A stretch of 64,000 nt of DNA from NCBI GenBank assembly GCA_023053685.1, contig JALIGW010000015.1, positions 882,454 to 946,453 of the forward strand, written 5' to 3'. This document shows positions 24,039 through 35,688 of the stretch, one piece after another (position 1 is the first letter of the stretch; every line of letters starts with the position of its first letter). The translations under genes were made by a program, and so were the position numbers. A model generated the notes under the pieces. It was not told the DNA's origin. It saw only the letters and a list, made by a program, of their open reading frames with translations, and did no database searches. Source of the stretch: Diadophis punctatus similis. Lineage: Eukaryota; Chordata; Lepidosauria; Squamata; Dipsadidae.

Positions 24039-24947
24039 GCTTTGGCTAATTTCAATGGGAGATGATGTTCCCCCAAACATGCAGTTCTTCCCCCCCCCAA
24101 AAAAAGGCAGGAGAACTTCAAGCTAGTCTACAATGAAGTTTGGGGACCCCTGTTATTGATAGTCATCCGTATCCCTTTGGAAAGCCAGCCCTTCCATTTA
24201 ACAACTTATTCCTATTATCCTTTTTGCACAATTTTTGGCATTTTGCAGACCCCTGGCCACGTGCTCCCGCCCGCCAGTGGTGGTTTGAATCTTTCCTGCC
24301 ATATAAAGCATTCCCTTTCCTTTGTAAAATGTTCCCCGTGCTTAAAGCTGCCTTTTACAGAGAGGATTTGTCATTAAAAGAGCCTCCTTCCAGAAGGCAG
24401 AGGGAAAAGGTGGAATTCAGTCGGATTGGCCCAAATCTGAACCAATTTTTTATCTCTTGTCATTCAGATGTGAGACAGGCAAAGATCGCCTCCCAGGCTG
24501 CTCTTTGGGAGGCTGTCAAGGCAGAGAAACCAAGCTCTGATTTTTCACAATGTTCGGTTCTCAAAGCGAGGCTGCAGCCGTGGTGCATTGGCATTGGTTC
24601 GCTCTACAGCGGATGTGATTAAAGGAAGCCCACGCTGGCCTTTGAAATCAGCCTTCCCTTCCCTTGTTCCGACAGACGTGGTGGCATCCGAAATCTCTGG
24701 AGTGCAGAAACCAGAACTCAGAGAGGGTCAGGCAGAACAAAAGTAAAGGGCATCGTTTAAAACTAAAAGGAGAAGCCAAAGGCTTGTTTCAAAATGTATG
24801 TATTAGAAGGAGAAAGATGCTACCGACGTCGACTTACATATCACGCTGACTTTAATATCAATTGGTGGAAAAGATTCACAGATAACTTTATTTATCATTT
24901 GATTTAAAGGTCAGGGTCTATCACTTTGTAATAATAGGTATCCCGTT

Positions 24948-25177
<230 letters not shown>

Positions 25178-25548
25178 GTCAACTTGCAAAGATTTCAAGT
25201 TGCCATAAGCAGGAGGGGTGAGAGCTGACGGAGTGGCTGATTGTACTAACTGAAACTACATTCCACAAATGCCTTTTTTACTGATTGTGTCCTAGGTTAC
25301 CGGAGTCAGCAAGAGGGGTGTGGGTTTCACAGCCCGCAAAATTGGTTCATTGGAGAATGTGATTTATGACATGTCCAGTGAGGAGGGGGGGAAGCAGGGT
25401 CATGAGGGCAAGTAACTTGCGTGAGCTCAGTTCAGTTCTGACTGCATCGGAGTATTGCCGAAATGTCGCTCCTAATAAATTGTTATATTTCTTTTGAAGT
25501 TTTGGCTCGTGGCTCATGAATTAATTAGGACATCTTTCGGAAATTTCA

Positions 25549-25815
<267 letters not shown>

Positions 25816-26002
25816 TCTGAGATCGCAATCTATTGGGGAGAGTTGAATTTTATTTCTCTGCGTATTATTTTCCATCCAAAAATCTCCTGTACCATCAAAT
25901 CGTTACAATTGACTGTACAGAGTTTTTCTGGGGATGATGGACAGCTCATTTTGGTTCTGTTTAAAATGGGAAGTTGCATGGCATCATCATCATTAGGAGC
26001 AT

Positions 26003-26222
26003 TAGGAGAGAAGCAGCCTAGAACTAAGGAGAAATTTCCTGACAGTGAGAACAATTAATCAGTGGAACGACTTGCCTCCAGAAGTTGTGAGTGTTCTTAA
26101 CCGCTGGAGGTTTTTAAGAAGAGATTAGAAAGCCATTTGTCTGAAATGGTATAGGGGTCTCCTGCTTGAGCAGGGGGTTGGACTAGAAGACCTCCAAGGT
26201 CCCTTCCAACTCAGTTGATTCT
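26003..26222 (+). mobile_element. CR1 LINE 3' end fragment
   Basis: About 220 bp matching the 3' part of the copy at 6672 (AGGAGAAATTTCCTGACAG to CCTTCCAACTCAG). Confidence 0.8.
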
Positions 26223-27057
26223 GAATGAACCATCATAAGCATGGATCAACTTTCATGAGACACGGGAAAATATGATCACGCTGGAATGGTTTATCCGAAT
26301 CCGCCGTATCCCACCCACAATAAACCACCTATACAGGTTAAATAGCAGAAAACGCTTGTGAATCACCCTTTGAGAGTTTTGCACACCCTGAGTACTCGTC
26401 ACACACCTGCCCCAGTGCAGTTTGGCGAAGCTAGGCTGCTCAGCTGCCATTATAATGAAGTCACGGTAGCTTTGCAAGCCAAAACTGCTGGATCAAATTC
26501 AAGGGGCAGATGGAAGGAGAAGCTGCAGAATTCAAATTAATTAACCAATGTGACACCGTATCTCGTGGCTTAAATAAGGATTAGGGGTGCTTTGATGCAA
26601 AAAAAAAAGTCATTTCCCGCATTTGGTGCTAAGAGATATTTTTGAGCATTCTTTCTGCATTGTGTCGAGGCATGTAGACTGTATCGATACAATGCTTTTG
26701 TAGGATTTTTTTTTTTACTATTTCATCTACGTAGGTGTGCTTGTCTGCCCTCCTGTGCTAGTTTGCCTGGTTTGTTCCTCTTGTCTTTCACTGCAGATAT
26801 TGCTCTGTCGAGGATCACCGCAAATCCACATTGGGCACGATCTAAAATATAAATCTTATGAAAAGTAGTTAGCTGTTTAGCCTTTTTACAGCTCCTTTTG
26901 ATTTCCCCCTGGAGAAATTTTAAGGATAAATCTTACTTTTTCCAGGTCTTTAGTAGAACTCTCGAGAACATGCTTCACTTACTGTAGATGCACTCGTGTT
27001 ACTGTATTGTAGAATTATTTTATTTATTAAATTTATATGCTACTTTATATATAAGAG

Positions 27058-27102
27058 AACCAATTCCTTGTGTGTCCAATCACACCAAATAAAACTATTC
27101 TG
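27058..27102 (+). mobile_element. LINE 3' terminus that seeded a long ATTCT-type array
   Basis: Only the last 45 bases of the family remain (CCAATTCCTTGTGTGTCC), directly followed by the 27103-27765 array. Confidence 0.6.
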
Positions 27103-27765
27103 TTCTATTCTATTCTGTTCCATTCCATTCTATTCATTATCATGGTTCTGTTCTATTTTATATTCAGTTCTATGTTCTATGCTCTATATTCTATATTGTA
27201 TTGTATTGTATTCTTATTCTTATTCTTCTATTCTATCCTAAATTCTATTCTATTCTATTCTATTTTCTATCCTATTTTCTATTCTATTCTATTATCATGA
27301 TTTTATTCTATTCTATTCTATTTTCAGTTCTATGTTATGTGCTCTATATTCTATATTTTATTCTTATTCTTATTCTATTCTTCTATTCTTTTCTAAATTC
27401 TATTCTATTCTATTCTATTTTCTATTCTATTTTCTATTCTATTCATTATCATGATTCTATTCTATATTCAGTTCTATGTACTATGCTCTATATTCTATTC
27501 TATTCTATATTCAGTTCTATGCTCTATTCTATTCTATTCTTACTCTTATTCTATTCTTCTATTCTAAATTCTATTCTATTCCATTTATTGTTCTGTTAGA
27601 ATAGAATAGAATAGAATAGAATAGAATAGAATAGAATAGAATAGAATAGAATAGAATAGATGGAAATGGAATGGAATAGAATAGAAATAGAATACTATTT
27701 CCATTCCATTCCATTCCATTCTTATTCTTATTCTTATTCTTTCATTCCATTTAACTCCTTTCTGT
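27103..27765. repeat. Degenerate (ATTCT)n then inverted (AGAAT)n
   Basis: About 490 bp of ATTCT/TTATT-type text with internal higher-order repetition, then AGAAT units (27597-27660) and ATTCC units, so complementary blocks lie next to each other. Confidence 0.9.
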
Positions 27766-27921
27766 TCATTTAACCTGATGTAGTCCGAACTTGCTTTTCT
27801 TTATATTGTACAATCAGTCACTTTAGATAGTGAGATACGCAGCATATAAATTTAATAAGTAATAAATAAAATAATGCACTCTTCACATGTGCACGCAGAT
27901 TGCGATAAATACAGTCAGCCA

Positions 27922-28170
27922 AGAGCCGAGAGTGGCTCAGCAGTTAGAGGCAGTACTGCAGGCCACTTTAGCTGACTGGGTTCCCCAGGTCAGCGGTTCA
28001 AATCTCACCTGCTCAAGGTTGACTCAGCCTTCCATCCTTCCGAGGTAGGTCAAATGAGGACCCAGATTGTTGGGGGCAATATAAATATACATTGCTTACA
28101 GGTGTAAACCGCTTAGAGAGTGCTTGCACTGTGAGGCGGTATATAAATCTCACAAAATCTCACAAATAAA
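27922..28170 (+). mobile_element. tRNA-derived SINE
   Basis: Head AGAGCCGAGAGTGGCTCAGC, B box AGCGGTTCAAATCTC, body as at 11711, end CACAAATAAATA. Confidence 0.78.
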
Positions 28171-28489
28171 TATGCTTAAACTGGATGGAAATTTTTTAAT
28201 CATTATCGTAATTGTTTACTGTTGGAAGTAAGGGCTAGGAGATCTTTCTCCTCGCTAAGGTCAGAACCTTAGCAGCTTAGCATGGTGGCGATTAACCTAA
28301 TTTTGGCACTGAACTCATTTAGGATGTATATTTAGGTTTCCTTCTATTTCATGCCTCAAAATTGTAGGAAATTGTGGTTTCTTTAGCACGGTAACGAGAA
28401 TTGGCAAAAATGGGTCTGGGGCACAGATTTGGCACACAAGTTAAGCTATTGAGATACAAATAATTGTTCAAAGTAGTCCAGCATTTGGG

Positions 28490-28622
<133 letters not shown>

Positions 28623-28639
28623 ACGCCTGGACAAATCTG

Positions 28640-28765
28640 GCAAGATTTCAGAAGTGGTTTGCCATTGCCGCCTTCCCAGGGCTGAGAGAGAATGACTGGC
28701 CCAAGGTTCACCCAGTTGACTTGGTCTCTTAAGGTGGGACTAGGGAAAAGAAAAGAGGTGTAATT
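28640..28765 (-). mobile_element. Fragment of the 15333-type SINE-like repeat
   Basis: AGAAGTGGTTTGCCATTGCC and GAGAGAATGACTGGCCCAAG match the family. Truncated. Confidence 0.55.
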
Positions 28766-29013
28766 TTTAGATGAAATCCTAGGAAGCTGTAATGAATCCA
28801 CATTCCAAATAGCAGCTTGGATTTCCTTACAGGACAGCTGATCTAGGGAAAGTATCTTTCTGAAGAAAAGCAAATAGCTCATGCAATCAACTTTCTGTGA
28901 ATCTTCTAAGTTTTAAGGCTGCCAGGATCCTAAGTTACCCCCATTGATGTTAATCAGTACCTTAAGGGAAGGGAAGGGCTGTTTTGGTCTGAAGCACCCA
29001 TTGGACTTGTGCT

Positions 29014-29241
29014 AAAGGTGCTTCTACAAAAGGCAACTGGACTATGTTTTCCCCTTGAGGAATACATTTCGCTTCTCATCCAAGAAGCTTCTTCAGTTCT
29101 GACTGCATGGTGGAGGATGAAAGGGTGGCAGGATTCTCCCATTCTCCACCATTCAGTCAGAACTGAAGAAGCTTCTTGGATGAGAAGCGAAACATTTTCA
29201 AGGAAAAACAAAGTCCAGTTGCCTTTTGAAAAAACACCTTT
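29014..29241. mobile_element. Interspersed repeat P2 as a large palindrome
   Basis: Two arms of about 100 bp (29014-29119 and 29139-29241) in opposite orientation around about 20 bp. Each arm carries TTCGCTTCTCATCCAAGAAG or its inverse. Confidence 0.75.
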
Positions 29242-30273
29242 GGGACAATCATGACCTGGATGACTGAGAATCTTCCTAGAGCATTGGACATCCTATCTCG
29301 TCTATTAAGAACCCTAAACACCCAATGAAGTCATTCCTGGCATTACACTGGACATTGATTCTAGGTTAGAAATCTGATTTTCAACCTCTACAGTAAACCT
29401 TCCACTTCCAAGGATATCATTAGCAACTGATCATTAGTTTATGTTGAGATAGCTGCATGTTATTCCAAGGTATTCAACAGAGCTTGCCAGTGTGTCCGAG
29501 ATGGGCAGCCAGCCCGTTCTTCCTGGCATGAAACCTTTCCTGAGAACTGTAGCCCAAGTTCATGGAAGGAGACACATAAAGAACAAGTCTCAGGACTGTC
29601 GAAACAGAGATCAAAAGTCCAACTCTTGTCAAAAGTGTGCTGAGATTTTCCATCTCTGTCTTTGTCTCTCTCTCTCTCTCTCCCTCTCCCGCTCCCTCCC
29701 TCCATCTCCATCTCTGTCTCTCTCTCTCCTGTTCTTCATACACCACAAACAAAATCTTGTTTACCCAGTCAGATGGAAATTGTGTCTGGAGGCCATCATA
29801 TATCAAAGGTGCTTAAACATCTCCCGTAATATGTTCCTGACAATGATAATTAAATGTGGGTTCATTTCCTGCTTTTTGCATTTTGGTGGATAGCTAGGAA
29901 ATGCCAGGTTGCCAACCTCAAATCTATTTTTGACTTTCGGCACCCTGTATCATACAAATCAAAGGTTGATGAAGTCATACTTTGGAAAAAAAATTCTCAA
30001 GAGCAGGTTCTCCTTTGAGACAAGATATTATTTGTTGTCTTGTTTCAGTGGGTACCTCAATCCATCACAGTATGTTTACATATATTCTCTCTTTTACGGG
30101 AGATTTCTAGCTTATCTCTTAGTAATATATTCTCTGCTGCTGCTGTTCTTGTTTCTTCTTTTTCAATTTTTAAAGTCTTGTGCTCAGGAAACCAAGGGAT
30201 TTCCTTTATTTTTCTTCACAAAAGCATCAGTTTCTTTTTAAAGAGAATATGTAGTCCATACAGTATGACTCTT

Positions 30274-32845
30274 TTTTTTTTTTCTCAAAAAAGTTTTATT
30301 AGTACAAACTTACATAAGTGGTAACAAAATATTAAATCTAAAGTACAAACATTTTTGTTTCCCCCCCCCCCAAACCCACCCCCTTCCCTCCCCACCTCCC
30401 CCCCCCGGACTTCCCAGAGATAATACAGGGCATAATAATAAGTTTAAATTGTTAATAAAAAGAAAAAGGAAAAAGGAAAAAAAGAACACTATTTTTAAAA
30501 AAACTTCAACTCCAAACTATACAGTACTAATATATCACATTTGTATACAATAGTAAAGATACAAAAAAGAGAGAGAAAAAAAAGAAAGAGAATAAAAAAA
30601 AGAAAGAAAGAAAGAGAAAACTCTTTAACACTACAAACAAACAAACCTCCTACCTCCTCCCTTCAGTCCTCTGTCTTATACAAGGTAAATGTTACATAAG
30701 TAATAACTAAATATAAAATACACAAATCTTAAACTAATATTATTGACATTAGAAATAACCTCTAAGATAAAACTTAACTAAATGTTACATAAGTGATCAT
30801 CAAATATTAAATTTCATCATGATATTAATAAGATAATATTATTCTAAATTAATTCGCTAACTTCAATAAACAAAAAAAGAAAATAAAAGAAGAATAAACA
30901 ATAAACAAATCTTCAACAAACTATATATATCTAATATTATCAACATTAAAAATAACCTCAAAATTATATAAAACTTAACTAAATATTGCATAAGTAATCA
31001 TTAGATAGGGAAAAGATAAAATACAATCATGTTAGTCTCTATCCATCCAATATATTTCAACATCACATCGTTTTGTATCTTGATAGTTCATCTTTTAATA
31101 GTTCAATAAATTCAAATTTGTCGAGTCGTCTCCCGTCTGCTCCCAAACCTCCATCTCCTTTTCCCCAGCTATCTGATTCAGGCACTCCTTTTGGATTTTT
31201 GAGTCTATTTCTTTTTGATCCATCGAAGGTGGCTTCCCCTCCTCCTCCTCTTTTATTTTCATACACCCTTCCTCTGGAATCTTGGATATATCAGCCTTTA
31301 GAACATTGACATAAAATTCAGTAGCTTTTTTTATCGTGTTGAGCCGGTATCTTTTTCCAGAAAATTTCACTGCTACTCCAACTGGTGCTTCCCATTTATA
31401 TTGTAAATTTAATCTCTTAAATTCATCAATCAAAAAAGTATAGCTTTTCCTGGCTTTAAGCATTTTAGAGGGGATTTCTTTCCAAATCTTTAGTTCCTGA
31501 CCATTCACCATAAGATTATTGTTAAACGTTGCTTGTATAATTCTGTTCCGTAGAGCTCTTGTGGTAAAATATATGACAATATCCCTTGGTAGATGCTTTT
31601 GTTTGGCGTACCACGAGTTGATTCTATATGTTTTGTCGATTTGTGTAGCCAATTCCGCTTTAGAAATTCCAGACACCTGATCCAATATGTCAACCATCCT
31701 GCCTTTTAAATTTTCATATAATCCTTCTTTCAAACCTCTAATCCTTATAGCAACTTCCATAGATCTGAACTGAGTCATTAAGACCTCTTTTTCAAAATTT
31801 GCAATGTCATTTTGGATTTTATCTATGTAATTCACCGAAGTTGCCAAAGCTTGTTTATTTGTTTCAATACGTTCTGCCAAAACTTCAATATTTGTTGCTA
31901 AGCCTTTGCAAACCTCTAACACATCAAATCTTAGTTGTTGATTCATATTCTTCAAAGCAGCCTGCATCTTATGGTCTATCTCACTTATTTTCTGGTTAAA
32001 TTCCAAAGTAAGTTCATGTTTCATAATCTTTAAATTATTTAATAAATTTTCAGGTGTCAAAAGCTGTGGAGGTGTTAGCTCAGTGTTAAGTTGCATTTTA
32101 GAAATATATCCAGATGAATAGTCATTTCTTTTAGTCAAAACAGTCTTTCCAAACTTTGAAGCCATTGGTGTTTCAAAAGAGTACAAAAAAGAAAGAAAGC
32201 CAGATGCCTGATTAAAGTTCTTTCCAGTTTAAAAATCAGATAGTCTTTTATTATTGAAAATATTTCTATTATAACTTTAATCCAGAGTTAGGAGACAGAG
32301 AAAGAAAAAACCATTTTTCCAAGTTAAAAGTTTCCATAAGAGAGAGAGAAAGAAAAAAAAAAAGCCTCTGGGGAAACGAAAGTCACTTTCACTTCTCAAT
32401 CGCCATATTGTTACTCTGTTTCCTTTGTTCCCTTGCCGAAGTGAAAGCTTACCCAGGAGTTGAAAAAAAAAGGAAAAAAAGAGGTTTCAGTACTTGCCCA
32501 TCTCACGCCTGTTTCTCTCTGTCTGCTTCTATAGTTTAAATGTAGTTATAAATCCCATTTTTGAAGCAGCGGCTGGTCACTCCATCTAGCTCTGCAAAGG
32601 CAGAGGTTTCCGGATCTTCGGAGCTGGAGACAGGCTGCATGGGGAGCTCTCCCTTCGCGCCCTACCAGATGGCTCCTAAGGCGCTGGGGGGGCTCTACCC
32701 CTCCTGTCAGGCTCTCATCTCTCCCCTTTGCCCGGGGAAGAGATTTTAAAGCCGCCAGACAGCTGTTCTGGCGGCTTTTAACAAAGATCGGAAAGGCATC
32801 CAACGAGGGATGTCTGCGATGAAGCGCTCCAAAACCGGAAGTCGT
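30274..32845 (-). mobile_element. Half-L1: L1-type insertion with 5' UTR and ORF1 but no ORF2
   Basis: A complete-looking insertion of about 2.57 kb. Target duplications AGTATGACTCTT (30262-30273 and 32846-32857) are perfect over 12 bp. On the minus strand the insertion point reads TT|AAGAGT, close to the L1 endonuclease consensus. Order on the minus strand: GC-rich 5' UTR (32845-32187) with a hairpin at 32745-32781; ORF1 (32186-31095); an AT-rich region with degenerate repeats; a G-rich tract (complement of 30361-30408, an L1 3' UTR hallmark); AATAAA; a poly(A) tail (T-run 30272-30283). The 3.8 kb of ORF2 is absent. This resembles mammalian HAL1 in layout. Confidence 0.85.
31095..32186 (-). 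CDS. L1 ORF1 protein, 363 aa, intact frame
   Basis: RNA-binding chaperone ORF1p of an L1-type element. By family knowledge it trimerises through a coiled coil and coats L1 RNA in cytoplasmic particles. Seen here: an N-terminal head, a long heptad-rich coiled coil (about residues 50-145), then an RRM-like part (VAIRIRGLKEGLYENLKGRM) and a C-terminal domain with LPRDIVIYFTTRALRNRIIQ, GQELKIWKEIPSKMLKARK and GKRYRLNTIKKATEF. The C-terminal tail (from about 320) is charged. The frame is open throughout; Met8 is an alternative start. Length is within the usual ORF1p range. No ORF2 follows. Confidence 0.88.
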   Translation of the reverse strand: MYSFETPMASKFGKTVLTKRNDYSSGYISKMQLNTELTPPQLLTPENLLNNLKIMKHELTLEFNQKISEIDHKMQAALKNMNQQLRFDVLEVCKGLATNIEVLAERIETNKQALATSVNYIDKIQNDIANFEKEVLMTQFRSMEVAIRIRGLKEGLYENLKGRMVDILDQVSGISKAELATQIDKTYRINSWYAKQKHLPRDIVIYFTTRALRNRIIQATFNNNLMVNGQELKIWKEIPSKMLKARKSYTFLIDEFKRLNLQYKWEAPVGVAVKFSGKRYRLNTIKKATEFYVNVLKADISKIPEEGCMKIKEEEEGKPPSMDQKEIDSKIQKECLNQIAGEKEMEVWEQTGDDSTNLNLLNY

Positions 32846-33054
32846 AGTATGACTCTTAATGATGTGTCTGAGATATTGTCAGTTCCAGCTATGATCTTGC
32901 TTGCTGGTTCTGGGATTCCCAGACAGGAAAGAAAAGTGGGCAATCACCCCCAGATTTAAAACTTGTCAACCCAGTAAGTAACACGTCCAAGATATATGGG
33001 TGGTGAGGTGCACAGATTGAGCAGTTCTTCCCTACAGTTCATAAAATGAAGGTA

Positions 33055-33290
33055 AGAGTTGCTCTCTTGGATTAGGCCGATGACCCATCTAGTCTAGCAT
33101 GGCTCAAACATGGCAGCAGGGAAATATATTTCTTGCACTGTTACTCCCTAGCAACTAATATTTAATGTACATGCTTCGTATGCTGCCTTTGATTCTGTAG
33201 AAGCAGAATGTCATTGAAACTAGAAGGCCAACCATATACCATTTCTTCACAAATCCCAGTATTTAATTATTACTAGGTTAGCAGGCCCCA
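33055..33290 (+). mobile_element. Old interspersed repeat (TAGGCCGATGACCCATCTAG type)
   Basis: GATTAGGCCGATGACCCATC, TAGTCTAGCAT and TATGCTGCCTTTGATTCTG resemble a repeat common in sauropsid genomes. I cannot name its class. Confidence 0.4.
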
Positions 33291-33412
33291 ACTTCAAGCC
33301 CTCCTAAATAGATAAACCCTCGTGGCCTCAATGGCTCTCGGAGAGAGTGCTAACAACCAGATGACTGCAAAGAAAAACGATCCTTCCACCAATCCATCCC
33401 CACCATCCTGTC

Positions 33413-33455
33413 AGAACTGATGTAAACACTGAACTTCTTGGATGAGAAACAAAAC
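33413..33455. mobile_element. P2 remnant at the start of the pyrimidine tract
   Basis: CTTCTTGGATGAGAAACAAAAC is the P2 core, directly followed by the (CTT)n array. Confidence 0.55.
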
Positions 33456-33459
33456 TTCT

Positions 33460-33491
<32 letters not shown>

Positions 33492-34205
33492 TTCTTCTTC
33501 TTCTTCTTCTTCTTCTTCTTCTTCTTCTTCTTCTTCTTCTCCTCCTCCTCCTCCTCCTCCTCCTCCTCCTCCTCCTCCTCCTCCTCCTCCTCCTCCTCCT
33601 CCTCCTCCTCCTCCTCCTCCTCCTCCTCCTCCTCCTCCTCCTCCTCCTCCTCCTCCTCCTCCTCCTCCTCCTCCTCCTCCTTCTTCTTCTTCTTCTTCTT
33701 CTTCTTCTTCTTCTTCTTCTTCTTCTTCTTCTTCTTCTTCTTCTTCTTCTTCTTCTTCTTCTTCTTCTTCTCCTCCTCCTCCTCCTCCTCCCCTCCTCCT
33801 CCTCCTCCTCCTCCTCCTCCTTCTTCTTCTTCTTCTTCTTCTTCTTCTTCTTCTTCTTCTTCTTCTTCTTCTTCTTCTTCTTCTTCTTCTTCTTCTTCTT
33901 CTTCTTCTTCTCCTTCCCTTTCCCCTTCCCCTTCCTCTTCTTCTTCTTCTTCTCCTCCTCCTCCTCCCTCTTCTCCTTTTCCTTCTTGTCCTCCATCTTC
34001 ATCATCTCCTCCTCCTCCTCCTCCTCCTCCTCTTCTTCTTCTTCTTCTTCTCCTTCTCCTTCTCCTTCCCCTTCCCCTTCCCCTTCCTCTTCCTCTTCTT
34101 CTCCACCTCCCTCTTCTCCTTCTCCTCCTCCATCTTCATCATCTCCTCCTCCTCTTCCTCTTCCTCTTCCTCTTCCTCCTCCTCCTCCTCCTCCACCTCC
34201 TCCTC
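33455..34205. repeat. 750-bp polypyrimidine tract (CTT)n/(CCT)n
   Basis: Alternating blocks of TTC and TCC units; the + strand has almost no purine for 750 bases. Capable of triplex (H-DNA) formation. All long ORFs here (poly-Ser, poly-Pro, poly-Arg) are artefacts. Confidence 0.97.
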
Positions 34206-35261
34206 ACTACCAGCTATTGCTACTACATGTAGTATTGCTACAATTACTACAATTGACACCAAGAAGGAGAATCAAAGATGGTTTCTGATTGAACTTCTCA
34301 CCTTTGAGAGATAATCCCCCACTCTTTTTTTTTTTTTGGACAATCAACTCCTTTTTCTTCAAGTTTGAGTTTTTCAACTCCGCAGCATAATGGATGGAAA
34401 AAGATATAGGCCAAAATGGCATCTACCATGGGAAACCAAGAGTAGGCAGATAACTAACTGTACTTGCCTGTTACCTAGAATAACTGGATTGGGAATTAGG
34501 AGCAGCCTGGGTTACCTGCTATCAGTTTTAATGAAGTGTGGTAACAAAATTGGATTTGGAGTAGTCATTGAAAGCTGTTTATGGCACGCTCTTGAGTGCA
34601 TTTACCGTTTTTTTCGGAATTGCATGCTAGCGAGCGTATGAGTCTTTAAGACAGGCCATCTGTTAGCATCAGACCTTTGAATAACTGTCAAACCATTCTA
34701 AAAATAAGCATAGAGATACACAGACTGCCCAAGAGGACAAAGGTGACTCCATCTCTCCTCCTCTCCTGCCCCAAAGCTTGCTTTCATCTGGCTTAGAAAA
34801 GAGGACAAATAGCATAAGGGACACAGAGATAATTTGGTCCAATGGTTTCTGCCTCCCATTCAGAGAGGATGGACGAACGCAGTGAGCATCTGTGCAGTCC
34901 AGAACCAGCGGTGGGCCGTAACATTTTAAAGCTTTGAGTTTGCACAATCCCCCTCTACGATTCCGGGGTCTTCTCTACTTACTCCCTTAAAGCCATCCTT
35001 GTAAAAAAAAACATTTTTAAATTAGGTTTTTAAGTATTATAAAATACAAAATACAAAAGTACATAAGAGAGCAGTAGAAAGGGAAGGGAAAGGGAGAGAG
35101 AGAAGCGAGGGAAGGTAGGGAAAAGAAAAGAGAAAGGAGCATCGACTCCTGACTCTTTCTGTTGCAGTAGATAGAATAAGGCATTAGCATCAAATCACAG
35201 CTTTTTGTTTTTCCACAGTAATCTGAACAAGTCATTTCAATCAAGATCTGTCAGTCTAATC

Positions 35262-35688
35262 CAGTGATGGCGAACCTATGGCACGGGTGCCACAGGTGGC
35301 ACGCGGAGCCATATCTGCCGGCACGCGAGCCGTTGCCCTAGCTCAGCTCCAGCGCGCATGTGTGTGCCCGCCAGCTGATTTTTGACTCATGCGGAGGCTC
35401 TGGGAGGGCGATTTTGGTCTCCAGAGGGCCTCCGGGGTGGCAGGGGAGAGCGTTTTCGCCCACTCCAAGCTCCAAGAAAGCCTCTGGAGCCTGGGGAGGG
35501 CAAAAAATGGGCCTACCGGGCCCACTGGAAGTCGGGAAATGGGGGAGTGGGGGGTATCATGCATGCATGCGCAGGGGGGTGGGGCGAGTGGGGGGCTTTA
35601 AATTATGGGTGTGGGCACGCACATATGTGGGATAGCGAGTGCCCGCACTATTTTGGCACCCGAGGAAAAAAAAGGTTCGCCATCACTG
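35262..35688. mobile_element. hAT-like MITE, family A, copy 3
   Basis: Ends CAGTGATGGCGAACC and GGTTCGCCATCACTG, flanked by the perfect 8-bp duplication GTCTAATC (35254-35261 and 35689-35696). The interior is G-rich. It has the cleanest termini of the three copies, giving CAGTGATGGCGAACC as the family terminal sequence. Confidence 0.9.

Noticed and set aside
24140..24622. 160-codon ORF
   Set aside because: No recognised domain, no splice or promoter context, and composition not different from the surroundings.
26760..26860. Possible extra exon after CTTTCACTGCAG
   Set aside because: The open stretch of 18 codons matches nothing in the zinc-finger family and has no downstream donor in frame.
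27201..27599. ORFs with the FYSILFYSILF pattern here and at 55899 and 57102
   Set aside because: A 5-bp repeat gives five-codon periodic peptides; no coding evidence.
33328..34314. Long ORFs of poly-Arg, poly-Lys, poly-Ser, poly-Pro
   Set aside because: They are six-frame readings of the (CTT)n/(CCT)n tract; every frame is open because the repeat lacks stops.
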